NCBI GenBank assembly: GCA_020629285.1 | Contig: JAHDDP010000014.1 | Span: forward strand, 1 to 64,000 | Direction: 5' to 3' | DNA length: 64,000 bases | Source of the DNA: Maribacter sp. | GTDB taxonomy: Bacteria > Bacteroidota > Bacteroidia > Flavobacteriales > Flavobacteriaceae | Shown: positions 35,233 through 43,381 of the stretch, in pieces | How positions within the stretch are numbered: position 1 is the stretch's first letter | Layout of the letters: every line of letters begins with the position of its first letter | Notes under the pieces: generated by a model | Told to the model about the DNA's origin: nothing | Seen by the model: the letters and a program-made list of their open reading frames with translations, nothing else | Databases searched by the model: none | Translations under genes and position numbers: made by a program

Positions 35233-36057
35233 ATGAAAAATAAATACTCATTACTATTATTAGTTGCTTCTTTGGGAGTAATATCTTGTCAAGAAAAAGT
35301 AACGGTAGCTACTGATGGAGGGCTAGAGGCTGTTAAGGATAGTGTTATCGTTTATGAAGAATACATGGGTGAAGAACCAACTACACCCGAAGAAACAGAA
35401 TTTTACGAGCCTAAGGTTGCCGTGGTTAAACCGACAACCGCTAGTGACGCACCAAGTGATGCCATTGTTCTTTTTAATGGTACCAACTTAGATAATTGGA
35501 TCAGTACAAATGATAGTACTGCCGCTAAATGGCATTTGAATAAAGATGGTAGTATGACGGTAAATGATAATACCGGAAATATACAGACCAAGCAGAACTT
35601 TGGCGATGTACAATTGCATATAGAGTGGAAATCCCCTTTGCCTGTGCAAAGGGAAGGTCAAAACAGAGCGAATAGTGGTGTATTTTTAAACGGTATATAT
35701 GAAGTGCAGATACTAGATCAAAATGATAATGCCACCTATGTAAATGGGCAAGTGGGTTCTATTTATAAGCAACATGTACCATTGGCAATGGCTTCCGTGC
35801 CAACGGGGGAGTGGAATACCTATGATATCATTTATCACGCACCAGAATTTAATGTGGATGGTGGCAAGATAAAATCTGGAGATATTACCGTAATCCATAA
35901 CGGAATTTTGGTTCAAGACCATGTAGAAATTAAAGGAACTACGCCTTATATTGGTTGGCCTAAAAATCCAGCTCATGGTAAAGGACCTTTAATGTTACAA
36001 GACCATGGGGACGATAGTCGTGTTAGTTTTAGAAATATTTGGGTTAGAGAACTTTAA
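35233..36057 (+). CDS. DUF1080 lipoprotein (3-keto-glycoside lyase/hydrolase-like), copy 2
   Basis: A 274-residue lipoprotein with lipobox GVISC (Cys20), an acidic, Thr/Glu-rich linker to about residue 70 and one DUF1080 domain with LFNGTNLDNWIST, NSGVFLNGIYEVQILDQND and the C-terminal PLMLQDHGDDSRVSFRNIWV. It differs from copy 1 by longer inserts (VQREGQNRANSG) and a PAHGKGPLM loop, suggesting a different leaving group or anomer preference; the family supports lyase or hydrolase activity on 3-keto-glycosides. It is the last gene of the operon. No terminator with a U-tract was found, though GAGCAAAC/GTTTGCTC at 36081-36112 forms a stem. Confidence 0.88.
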   Translation: MKNKYSLLLLVASLGVISCQEKVTVATDGGLEAVKDSVIVYEEYMGEEPTTPEETEFYEPKVAVVKPTTASDAPSDAIVLFNGTNLDNWISTNDSTAAKWHLNKDGSMTVNDNTGNIQTKQNFGDVQLHIEWKSPLPVQREGQNRANSGVFLNGIYEVQILDQNDNATYVNGQVGSIYKQHVPLAMASVPTGEWNTYDIIYHAPEFNVDGGKIKSGDITVIHNGILVQDHVEIKGTTPYIGWPKNPAHGKGPLMLQDHGDDSRVSFRNIWVREL

Positions 36058-36161
36058 TATTTTACCAGTTATAATTTAAGGAGCAAACAAGAATATTTTT
36101 TGTTTGCTCCTTAACTGTTTAAGTAGGGAGGGAAAATTCATAATAAATTTTTCATTTACCT

Positions 36162-36169
36162 TACCTTTG
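36162..36169 (+). promoter_or_regulatory. -7 promoter element of yicC-gmk-nadD
   Basis: TACCTTTG is a full match to TAnnTTTG and begins 29 bases before the ATG at 36191. No -33 TTG at the standard distance. Confidence 0.55.
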
Positions 36170-36190
36170 TCTTAATCTTAAAATGTATTT

Positions 36191-37048
36191 ATGATTCAAT
36201 CGATGACCGGCTTCGGAAAGCATGTAGTTCAATTACCTAATAAAAAAATTACGGTAGAAATAAAATCGCTTAATAGTAAGAGTATTGATTTAAATGCACG
36301 TATGCCCTCAAGTTATCGTGAGAAAGAATTGGAATTAAGAAAATTGGTAGCTAATTCATTATTGCGCGGTAAGGTAGATTTTAACCTGTATGTTGAACTC
36401 ACCGGTAATGAAACCTCTACCCAGGTCAATGAAGTAGCTGTTAAACAATATATGGGCCAGTTGAAAAATATTGCCGATGGTGATGACCTTAGATTGTTAG
36501 AAATGGCATTGCGTTTTCCAGATGCCATGAAAACAGATAAAGATGATATTGACGAATCTGAATATGAGGCTATTAAAGAGGCGTTAAAAGGGGCTTTGGT
36601 AGAAATTAATATGTTTAGGTCTGAAGAGGGCAGTGTTTTAGAAAAAGATTTTTTAGCGAGAATAGCTTCTTTGGAGAAGTTGCTAGAAAAGGTAATTGCT
36701 ATTGATCCAGACAGACAGGCAACAATACGTGAGCGTTTAGAAAAGGCGGTTCAGGATATAAAGGCAGATGTTGATGCAAACAGGTTTGAACAAGAGCTTA
36801 TATACTATTTAGAAAAGTATGATATTACAGAGGAGAAAGTTCGCTTGGCAAATCATTTGGATTACTTCAGTAAAACGTTACAATCAGACGATAGTAATGG
36901 TAAAAAATTAGGTTTTATATCTCAAGAAATTGGTCGTGAAATTAATACGATCGGGTCTAAGGCCAACTTTGCCCCAATGCAGCAGCTTGTGGTACAGATG
37001 AAAGACGAGCTTGAGAAAATAAAAGAACAAATGTTAAACGTACTATAG
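36191..37048 (+). CDS. yicC: YicC-family endoribonuclease-like protein
   Basis: A 285-residue cytosolic protein. The start MIQSMTGFGK and KSLNSKSIDLNARMPSSYR are the hallmark of the YicC N-terminal domain, and the C-terminal DUF1732 domain ends SQEIGREINTIGSKANFAPM followed by VVQMKDELEKIKEQMLNV. YicC proteins are reported as RNases acting on small RNAs in enterobacteria; the role in Bacteroidota is not known. Its stop codon is directly followed by the ATG of gmk, and nadD comes next: a common bacterial arrangement. Confidence 0.92.
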   Translation: MIQSMTGFGKHVVQLPNKKITVEIKSLNSKSIDLNARMPSSYREKELELRKLVANSLLRGKVDFNLYVELTGNETSTQVNEVAVKQYMGQLKNIADGDDLRLLEMALRFPDAMKTDKDDIDESEYEAIKEALKGALVEINMFRSEEGSVLEKDFLARIASLEKLLEKVIAIDPDRQATIRERLEKAVQDIKADVDANRFEQELIYYLEKYDITEEKVRLANHLDYFSKTLQSDDSNGKKLGFISQEIGREINTIGSKANFAPMQQLVVQMKDELEKIKEQMLNVL

Positions 37049-37630
37049 ATGAAAGGTGGAAAACTAATCATTTTTTCTGCGCCCTCAGGAAGTGGAAAAA
37101 CAACCATTGTACGCCATCTATTGGCACAGCCAGAATTAAATTTGGCTTTTTCGGTATCTGCAACTTCACGCCCTAGAAGGGGTAAAGAAAAGAATAAGGA
37201 ACATTATTATTTTATGTCGGTTTCCGAATTTAAAAATCACATAAAGAATGATGATTTTTTGGAATGGGAAGAAGTATACCGAGATAATTTTTATGGTACG
37301 TTAAAAAGTGAGGTAGAACGACTTTGGGCAGAAGGTAAGAACGTAATATTTGATATTGACGTTGTTGGTGGCTTAAGAATAAAAAAGAAGTTTCCTGATC
37401 AGACTCTAGCTGTTTTTGTGAAGCCGCCAAGTGTAGACGAGCTTAAGATCAGACTTAAAAAGAGAAGTACTGAAAGCGAAGACAAAATAAATATGCGTAT
37501 CGCAAAGGCATCGGTAGAATTGGCAACCGCACCACAGTTCGATAAGGTGATAAAGAATTATGATCTTGATGTGGCCTTGAAGGAAGCAGTGGATTTAGTG
37601 GCATCTTTCGTTTCGGACGATAAAGAATAA
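37049..37630 (+). CDS. gmk: Guanylate kinase
   Basis: A 193-residue cytosolic kinase converting GMP to GDP with ATP. The P-loop is APSGSGKT (11-18), the GMP-binding segment SATSRPRRGKEKNKEHYYF (about 36-54) is complete, and VIFDIDVVGGLRIKKKFPD is the typical core. Length is normal (about 190-210). It is the middle gene of yicC-gmk-nadD, beginning at the base after the yicC stop, so coupled translation is likely. The next gene starts six bases later. Confidence 0.95.
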   Translation: MKGGKLIIFSAPSGSGKTTIVRHLLAQPELNLAFSVSATSRPRRGKEKNKEHYYFMSVSEFKNHIKNDDFLEWEEVYRDNFYGTLKSEVERLWAEGKNVIFDIDVVGGLRIKKKFPDQTLAVFVKPPSVDELKIRLKKRSTESEDKINMRIAKASVELATAPQFDKVIKNYDLDVALKEAVDLVASFVSDDKE

Positions 37631-37636
37631 GTGAGT

Positions 37637-38221
37637 ATGAAACAGGTAGGACTATACTTTGGCACCTTTAACCCTATTCATATTGGTCATTTGGTTATAG
37701 CGAACCATATGGTCGAGTTTTCAGACTTAGATGAGGTTTGGCTCGTAGTAACTCCTCAAAGTCCGTTTAAGGTCAAGAAAACGCTTTTGGATAACCACCA
37801 AAGGTTTGAAATGGTCTATGAAGCAACGAAGGAGTATGATAAGCTAAAACCTAGTAATATAGAATTTAACCTGCCGCAGCCAAACTACACGATAAATACC
37901 CTGGTGCATTTGGAGGAAAAATATCCAGAAGGATATGATTTTTCTTTGATTATGGGTGAAGACAATCTAAAAGGACTTCACAAGTGGAAGAACTATGAAG
38001 CTATTTTAGATCTCCATCATTTGTATGTCTACCCAAGAATATCTGAAGGGGTAATTGAGCATCAATTTAAAGAGCACGATAAAATTCATAGGGTTAACGC
38101 TCCAATTATGGAAATCTCCTCTACATTTATACGTAAAGAGCATAAAAATGGTAAAAACATTAAACCGTTATTACCGCCAGAAGTTTGGAAGTATATAGAC
38201 GAAATGAATTTTTATCGCTAA
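37637..38221 (+). CDS. nadD: Nicotinate-nucleotide adenylyltransferase
   Basis: A 194-residue cytosolic nucleotidyltransferase that joins nicotinate mononucleotide and ATP to deamido-NAD. The HxGH motif is at 15-18 (GTFNPIHIGH) and the distal ISSTFIRKE block matches ISSTxIR of the family. ATG 37637 is preferred over the GTG at 37631, because MKQVGLYFGTFNP is the standard beginning. It ends the yicC-gmk-nadD operon; its stop codon shares 4 bases (CTAA) with the convergent gene at 38218. Confidence 0.93.
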   Translation: MKQVGLYFGTFNPIHIGHLVIANHMVEFSDLDEVWLVVTPQSPFKVKKTLLDNHQRFEMVYEATKEYDKLKPSNIEFNLPQPNYTINTLVHLEEKYPEGYDFSLIMGEDNLKGLHKWKNYEAILDLHHLYVYPRISEGVIEHQFKEHDKIHRVNAPIMEISSTFIRKEHKNGKNIKPLLPPEVWKYIDEMNFYR

Positions 38222-38937
38222 TCTATACTACTAGCTTTGCGAAGATCATCCGTTGCAAGAAACACATCACCTTTGTTATAATACCACTTACGTACTTTTG
38301 GTATTTTGATTCCGTTTACGGTAATTAGCTCTGAAAGTAAAATGTATTCTCCGTCATTTTTGCTTTCATCATGAAAGAATTGATAGACTTCCATAGCATA
38401 TGTCTTTGGGTCGAAGTAAAAGTACCAAGTATCGTTACCTACTTCTTCATCATATGTAGCTTTTAAGACTAGGTACTCTTTTCCTTTAAAGGTTTTCTTG
38501 ATGACCTTGTTATCTATAATGGTGCCTGGATCCTTTAATTTCATTGGCAATCCGTATAGATAAGTGTAGTAGTTTTTCATCATTTTAGCGCGATCACAGC
38601 TAATATTCAAACTATCCTTTATTTTAGGAAAAATAGAGGTGCTACCATTTAATTTTAACGTACAGTGGTTATTATCCAGTTCAGATTCAATAATATAATT
38701 GTCTTTTGTTACTGTGGTCTTAAAATAATTGTTAGGTAATTTCATTTCTACCACGGTACTGCGCATACTGCTTTTTGGATTCTCCATCTCAATAAGCATT
38801 TTACCTTTAAAGGTAGACCAGTTGTTCTCTGGGTCATGAAATGCTATAGCGCGTTCTAATAATTCGTTGCCAGTCATTTCTTGAGCATGGTTTAAAACTC
38901 CAGAAAGCATAAAAATGATTAGCAAAAAATATTTCAT
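38218..38937 (-). CDS. Exported DUF6503-like protein
   Basis: A 239-residue exported protein, signal peptide cleaved near QAQ/HAQ (residue 19). The body starts ELLERAIAFHDPENNWSTFKG and has the features of a Flavobacteriaceae family that I believe is catalogued as DUF6503: TVVEMKLPNNYFKTTV, ASYMLHGLPM-like KNYYTYLYGLPMKLKDPG, WYFYFDPKTYAMEVYQFF and NGIKIPKVRKWYYNKGD. The beta-rich layout recalls LolA/outer-membrane lipoprotein carriers. It lies 28 bases after the phosphate transporter stop codon on the same strand, so it may be co-regulated with phosphate uptake. Confidence 0.72.
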   Translation of the reverse strand: MKYFLLIIFMLSGVLNHAQEMTGNELLERAIAFHDPENNWSTFKGKMLIEMENPKSSMRSTVVEMKLPNNYFKTTVTKDNYIIESELDNNHCTLKLNGSTSIFPKIKDSLNISCDRAKMMKNYYTYLYGLPMKLKDPGTIIDNKVIKKTFKGKEYLVLKATYDEEVGNDTWYFYFDPKTYAMEVYQFFHDESKNDGEYILLSELITVNGIKIPKVRKWYYNKGDVFLATDDLRKASSID

Positions 38938-38965
38938 AAGTGCGGTTTAAGTGTAAAATAGTTTC

Positions 38966-41233
38966 TTAATCTAAAGTAGCTGGCGTAACATCGGCATCAT
39001 GCTCCTTGTAATACAGTTCTAAAAGATTCATGGTCGCAGTCATTAAATCTTTTGTCTCTAGCAAAATTGTGAAATACAAAGTTGTGTTTTTAGGACTAGA
39101 TTCTTCTGATCTGGTACGCTCTACTTGAAGGCTTATTTTTTGAGATACCAAATCATATAATTCTTGCTTGTTGTTCAAAATATTACCAATTTTTTCAAAT
39201 GATCTTTCTTCAAAAGCATGGTAAGTATTGTCTAAGATCTCCGCTAGTTTTATATCAATTTGTTTAAGCTCTTTTATTTGATTATATTTTAATTTCTTGT
39301 GGTTATTGTTAACATGCTTGTGGCTTACTTTACCGATGTATTCCAATGATTGAGAAATATCGGTTAAATGCCCCATAGCATTAATATAGAAATTACTTGC
39401 ACCAATATGAGCTTCTTCTAGATTCTTGATAAAATAGAAGGTATGATTTCTAAGATCTTCAATTTCATTCGCCAGTTTAGCGCCCTGCTTTTTGTTTTTA
39501 TGTAGCGAGTTGAGGTCTTGTTTTGCTAACCCGTTAATAGAATTAGAATATATCTTATTCGCTCTTTTCACAACATTTGCAATGTTCTTGGCACTTTCTT
39601 CGATAACCCCTTGAATAGAACTGCTCTCTGCACGTTCTAAAATTTCTTCTTCTTTAGTCTCTTTCAATTTCTTGGTATGAGAAAGGTAATTCTTGCCAAT
39701 TAATACAGTTGCAAAAATTAATAATGCGCCAATTGCATAGATGCCGCCTAGGTGAATAATGTAGGCAATAGTGGCTGCAGCTACGAATGCTACTATTGCG
39801 GTAAAGAACCATCCGCCAATAACGTTTAATACACCTGCAACTCTATATACGGCACTTTCAGAACCCCAGGCTCTATCTGCCAAAGATGTACCCATAGCCA
39901 CCATAAAAGTTACATATGTAGTGGATAATGGAAGTTTTAATGATGTTGCCAATGAGATTAGTACACTTGCTACCATTAAGTTTACAGAAGCTCTAATCAG
40001 ATCAAATGCAGGTTGGTCTTTTGCCTTTGCTTTTTGAGCGTACGAAGTTGGTTTTATGAACTGGGTGTCAATTCTCTTTTGTAATGATACCGGTACAATA
40101 CTATTTAAATTTTCAGATGCCTTGATTGAAAACTTTACTATTTGTCTGGATAAGTAATTTGGCTCAAAACGTTCTTCACCTTCATCTTGTCTAGATAGGT
40201 CTACACTAGTTTTTACAACATTTTTAGCTTTTGAAGAAAACCATAAGGTTACTACCATAATTGCACCAGAACCTAATAACAGGTATGTTGGTGTCTGTAC
40301 CGCAACCGCCAATCCTTTCATGTTGTAATCGGTAGCTAATTGTCCTGAATTTGACCAGCTCAAAAACGATTCATACGCAGCTAAAGGCACTCCAATAAAG
40401 TTTACCAAATCATTACCTGCAAAAGCCATTGCCAAGGCGAACGTACCTAGAATAATGATAATGGTGTAAATGTTCCATTTCATGAAAGTCGTTACTAGCC
40501 AAGATAATGCAAACCATATAATGAAATTCGCCAATGAAAATAATTCAGGATTATCGGAAATAACCATTGATGCTTCAGGACTAATGATAGACGTACCTTT
40601 AAGACCCTTAATAAGTATAAAATATATAATCGCCGTAATAGCCATACCACCAAAAATAGCACCTACCCATTTCGGTTTCTCATTAAATTTGAACGATATT
40701 AATACTCTAGTAATAAATTGAACAATGGCGCCAATAGTGAAAGCGACGACGACAGATAATAAAATACCTAATATGATTTCGGTCGCCTTATCTGTATTAA
40801 TGTAGTTTGAAAGTTGTGTAAAATTACCATCTCCTGAATAAATTTTTACTAAGGATATGGCAACAGCGGCACCTAATAATTCAAAAACGATCGAAACCGT
40901 AGTAGATGTAGGCATTCCCAAAGTATTGAAAAAATCTAGCAAGAGAATGTCGGTAATCATAACGGCCATAAAGACAATCATGATTTCTGCGAAGACAAAC
41001 TCCGACGGATTAAAGATTCCTTTTCTAGCTACTTCCATCATTCCGCTAGATGATACCGCACCAAAGGCTATACCGACACTGGCAACTAGCATAATGGTTT
41101 TAAAGGAAATTGCTTTTGAACCTATTGCTGAATTCAAAAAATTGACGGCGTCATTACTAACACCAACAATTAAATCTGTTATGGCTAACACAGCCAACGC
41201 AATAATCATGAATAAATATATGTTCTCGCCCAT
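38966..41233 (-). CDS. PiT-family inorganic phosphate transporter with C-terminal PhoU-like region
   Basis: A 755-residue protein from ATG 41233 (a TTG one codon earlier is possible). The N-terminal part has the PiT layout, with the signature GVSNDAVNFLNSAIGSKAIS (about 24-43) and its inverted repeat half LPLSTTYVTFMVAMGTSLADRAWG (about 435-458), and some twelve membrane helices to about residue 525. A soluble C-terminal region of about 220 residues (EEEILERAESS onward) is all-helical with repeats such as LRNHTFYFIKNLEE, like the PhoU-type domain found fused to some transporters; its identity is inferred from shape. It imports phosphate with a cation. Upstream lie 11-bp-phased TAACCTT repeats. 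Confidence 0.88.
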   Translation of the reverse strand: MGENIYLFMIIALAVLAITDLIVGVSNDAVNFLNSAIGSKAISFKTIMLVASVGIAFGAVSSSGMMEVARKGIFNPSEFVFAEIMIVFMAVMITDILLLDFFNTLGMPTSTTVSIVFELLGAAVAISLVKIYSGDGNFTQLSNYINTDKATEIILGILLSVVVAFTIGAIVQFITRVLISFKFNEKPKWVGAIFGGMAITAIIYFILIKGLKGTSIISPEASMVISDNPELFSLANFIIWFALSWLVTTFMKWNIYTIIIILGTFALAMAFAGNDLVNFIGVPLAAYESFLSWSNSGQLATDYNMKGLAVAVQTPTYLLLGSGAIMVVTLWFSSKAKNVVKTSVDLSRQDEGEERFEPNYLSRQIVKFSIKASENLNSIVPVSLQKRIDTQFIKPTSYAQKAKAKDQPAFDLIRASVNLMVASVLISLATSLKLPLSTTYVTFMVAMGTSLADRAWGSESAVYRVAGVLNVIGGWFFTAIVAFVAAATIAYIIHLGGIYAIGALLIFATVLIGKNYLSHTKKLKETKEEEILERAESSSIQGVIEESAKNIANVVKRANKIYSNSINGLAKQDLNSLHKNKKQGAKLANEIEDLRNHTFYFIKNLEEAHIGASNFYINAMGHLTDISQSLEYIGKVSHKHVNNNHKKLKYNQIKELKQIDIKLAEILDNTYHAFEERSFEKIGNILNNKQELYDLVSQKISLQVERTRSEESSPKNTTLYFTILLETKDLMTATMNLLELYYKEHDADVTPATLD

Positions 41234-41278
41234 CAAAAAATTAAATAAGGAACAAAAATGACACTATAAATTATCATT

Positions 41279-41296
41279 AAGGTTAAAATAAGGTTA
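41279..41296 (-). promoter_or_regulatory. Phased heptamer pair upstream of the phosphate transporter (PHO-box candidate)
   Basis: On the minus strand TAACCTT at 41296-41290 and at 41285-41279, an exact repeat with 11-base period and 4-base spacer. It lies 46-63 bases before the ATG and about 18 bases before a -7-like CATTTTTG (41260-41253). Tandem repeats with 11-base period are the layout of PhoB/PhoP sites. The same heptamer with the same period occurs three times before the neighbouring gene. Confidence 0.55.
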
Positions 41297-41465
41297 TGAA
41301 GTTAATATCGTATACTTCGCAATACTTGTTATACACAGGTCAACAACAAAATTTAGTTGATGAAAATACTAAATTCTTTTGGAAAAAGAATGTTTGTTTT
41401 AATATCTATATCACTTGACTAAAACCGAAGAGTGGGGTAGGTTTTATTTTAAGAGGTTGAAAATA

Positions 41466-41864
41466 TTATTTGGTTTTGTTAGCTGCTAATTTTAAGGAAC
41501 TTACGGTAGATGCTGTTGAAGAACCAACCTTTGCTGTTTTAGGTAGTGTTATGCGTTTTGCATAAAGTGTCTCTAAAATTTCAGCTTGTTCTCCTTCTCT
41601 CACCTTAATTTCTAGGTTTATAGGCTCATAGCCCACGAATTGGACCAAGATATTATGTGTGCCGGCAGCTATATCGTTAAATTCAAAATTGCCTCTAAAA
41701 TTTGTTTGGGTAGAAAGAGTGGCGTTGTCCAAACTTATAGAAGCCATCAATAATGGTTCATTGTAAAACTCGCCATCTAAAATTTTACCTTTAATAGAAC
41801 TATTTTCTTGTGCATAAGACAAAGAGCAACATACTAAAACGAATAAAATGTAAATTTTTTTCAT
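41466..41864 (-). CDS. Exported carboxypeptidase-regulatory-domain protein
   Basis: A 132-residue exported protein: signal peptide cleaved near SYA (residue 18), then a single carboxypeptidase-D regulatory beta-sandwich (about 22-100) with IKGKILDGEFYNEPLLMASI, TNFRGNFEFNDIAAGTHNIL and FVGYEPINLEIKV. The C-terminal about 30 residues are low complexity (SSTASTVSSLKLAANKTK). In Bacteroidota this domain usually forms the N-terminus of TonB-dependent receptors; here it stands alone, without receptor. Its promoter region carries three phased TAACCTT copies shared with the phosphate transporter, suggesting phosphate control. Confidence 0.8.
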   Translation of the reverse strand: MKKIYILFVLVCCSLSYAQENSSIKGKILDGEFYNEPLLMASISLDNATLSTQTNFRGNFEFNDIAAGTHNILVQFVGYEPINLEIKVREGEQAEILETLYAKRITLPKTAKVGSSTASTVSSLKLAANKTK

Positions 41865-41896
41865 AGGTAAATTAACTGTTGCAAATAAAACAACCC

Positions 41897-41947
41897 AAGG
41901 TTAAGTTAAGGTTAAGTTAGAATTACCAATATATGTTTTAAAGGTTA
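41897..41947 (-). promoter_or_regulatory. Three phased heptamers upstream of the carboxypeptidase-regulatory-domain gene
   Basis: TAACCTT on the minus strand at 41903-41897, 41914-41908 and 41947-41941. The first two are 11 bases apart and the third is three 11-base periods further, so all face the same side of the helix; each is embedded in AACTTAACCTT. A -7-like TTTATTTG (41889-41882) lies 7 bases downstream. The match to the pair before the phosphate transporter makes a shared regulator likely. Confidence 0.55.
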
Positions 41948-42009
41948 AGTTTCTAATTCCTAATGTTTTATTGTAATTGGCACCTGCTGCATTAAAATAA
42001 GCAAATGGC

Positions 42010-42028
42010 GTATCTTGCGAACTTTAAA
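42010..42028 (+). promoter_or_regulatory. Promoter element of dgt
   Basis: GTATCTTGCG, two bases, CTTTAAA: the same string as at 19449-19467. TATC begins 27 bases before the ATG at 42038, supporting that start over the frame opening at 42005, which would lie inside the promoter. Confidence 0.5.
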
Positions 42029-42037
42029 ATAATGTAC

Positions 42038-43381
42038 ATGAATTGGGAGCAATTACTTTCTTTAAGAAGACAAGGAGATAAGAATAAAAGGTTACGAAAT
42101 GAGCAAGATGAAACTCGCTTAGGGTTCGATGTTGATTATGACCGCGTAATATTTTCTTCTGCATTTAGAAGTCTTCAAGATAAGACCCAAGTTATACCGC
42201 TTTCAAAAACCGATTTTGTACATACAAGATTAACACATAGCCTTGAAGTTTCTGTGGTTGGTAGAAGCTTAGGTAGGCTGGCAGGGAAAAAAATAATTGA
42301 AAAACACCCATATCTAAAAGAGGTTCACGGATATCAATTCAATGATTTTGGCGGTATTGTAGCTGCCGCAGCTTTAGCGCATGATATAGGAAATCCGCCT
42401 TTTGGTCATAGTGGTGAAAAAGCTATTGGAGAATATTTTAAAACCGGAAACGGATTAAAATTCAAAGCATTACTTTCTGATGTGGAATACCAAGATATTA
42501 TCGATTTTGAGGGTAATGCCAACGGATTTCGATTATTGACCCAAGATAGGGCAGGAGTTTCTGGCGGTCTACGTTTAAGCTATGCTACTCTGGGCGCTTT
42601 TATGAAATACCCAAAGGAGTCATTGCCTAAAAAACCAACGAACCATATCTGCGATAAAAAATTTGGATTCTTTCAAAGTGAAAAGCACATTTTTGAAAGT
42701 GTTGCCGAAGATTTAGGTCTGCAAAGCCGAAGCACTGATGGTACCATTTCTTACAGTAGACACCCTTTGACTTTTTTGGTGGAAGCTGCAGATGATATCT
42801 GTTATACCATTATCGATTTTGAAGATGGTATTAATTTAGGACTAATTTCAGAAGATTATGCTCTAGAATACCTAATAAAACTGGTTAAGGACACTATAAA
42901 TACCAAGAAGTATAATTCTTTGGAATATATGGAAGATAGGCTAAGCTACTTACGTGCCCTGGCCATAAATACACTCATTCAAGATGCTGTTTCTATATTT
43001 ATCGAGAATGAAGAAAGTATATTAAATGGTTCTTTTGAAGTCTCTTTATTGGATAAAAGTAAATTTAAAGCCCAAATTGAAGATATTATAAGTTTAAGTG
43101 TTCAAAAAATATATCAATCTCAAGAAGTGGTAGAAAAAGAGATAGCTGGTTATACCATTATTTCCGATATTCTAGATGTGTATATCGATGCATTGATCGG
43201 TAAGAAAAATAATAAAGCGTCTAATTACCATAAACTTATTTTAAGAACGCTGCCCGGGTTTTATCAAGATACGAATGTATCATTGTATCAAATTGTTTTG
43301 AATACGTGTTGTTATGTTGCAAGTCTGTCTGATAGTGCTGCAGTACATATGCACAACAAGATTAAAGGAAAAACTCTTTAG
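42038..43381 (+). CDS. dgt: Deoxyguanosinetriphosphate triphosphohydrolase-like protein
   Basis: A 447-residue HD hydrolase that cleaves dNTP to nucleoside and tripolyphosphate. The HD pattern is complete: His in FVHTRLTHSLEVS (about 62-72), the HD pair at 115-116 in AALAHDIGNPPFGHSGEKAI, and a distal Asp in LVEAADDICYTIID. The N-terminus MNWEQLLSLRRQG followed by SSAFRSLQDKTQV is family typical. Start at 42038 chosen because the longer frame overlaps the promoter. Its stop overlaps the convergent DUF3078 gene by 4 bases (TTAG). Confidence 0.92.
   Translation: MNWEQLLSLRRQGDKNKRLRNEQDETRLGFDVDYDRVIFSSAFRSLQDKTQVIPLSKTDFVHTRLTHSLEVSVVGRSLGRLAGKKIIEKHPYLKEVHGYQFNDFGGIVAAAALAHDIGNPPFGHSGEKAIGEYFKTGNGLKFKALLSDVEYQDIIDFEGNANGFRLLTQDRAGVSGGLRLSYATLGAFMKYPKESLPKKPTNHICDKKFGFFQSEKHIFESVAEDLGLQSRSTDGTISYSRHPLTFLVEAADDICYTIIDFEDGINLGLISEDYALEYLIKLVKDTINTKKYNSLEYMEDRLSYLRALAINTLIQDAVSIFIENEESILNGSFEVSLLDKSKFKAQIEDIISLSVQKIYQSQEVVEKEIAGYTIISDILDVYIDALIGKKNNKASNYHKLILRTLPGFYQDTNVSLYQIVLNTCCYVASLSDSAAVHMHNKIKGKTL

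Noticed and set aside
40857-41261. 134-codon plus-strand frame opposite the PiT gene
   Set aside because: Shadow frame: low-complexity Ile/Thr/Ala pattern arising from antisense of membrane helices.
42005-42037. Longer start of dgt
   Set aside because: These codons lie inside the promoter string at 42010-42028, and MNWEQLL at 42038 is the family-like start.
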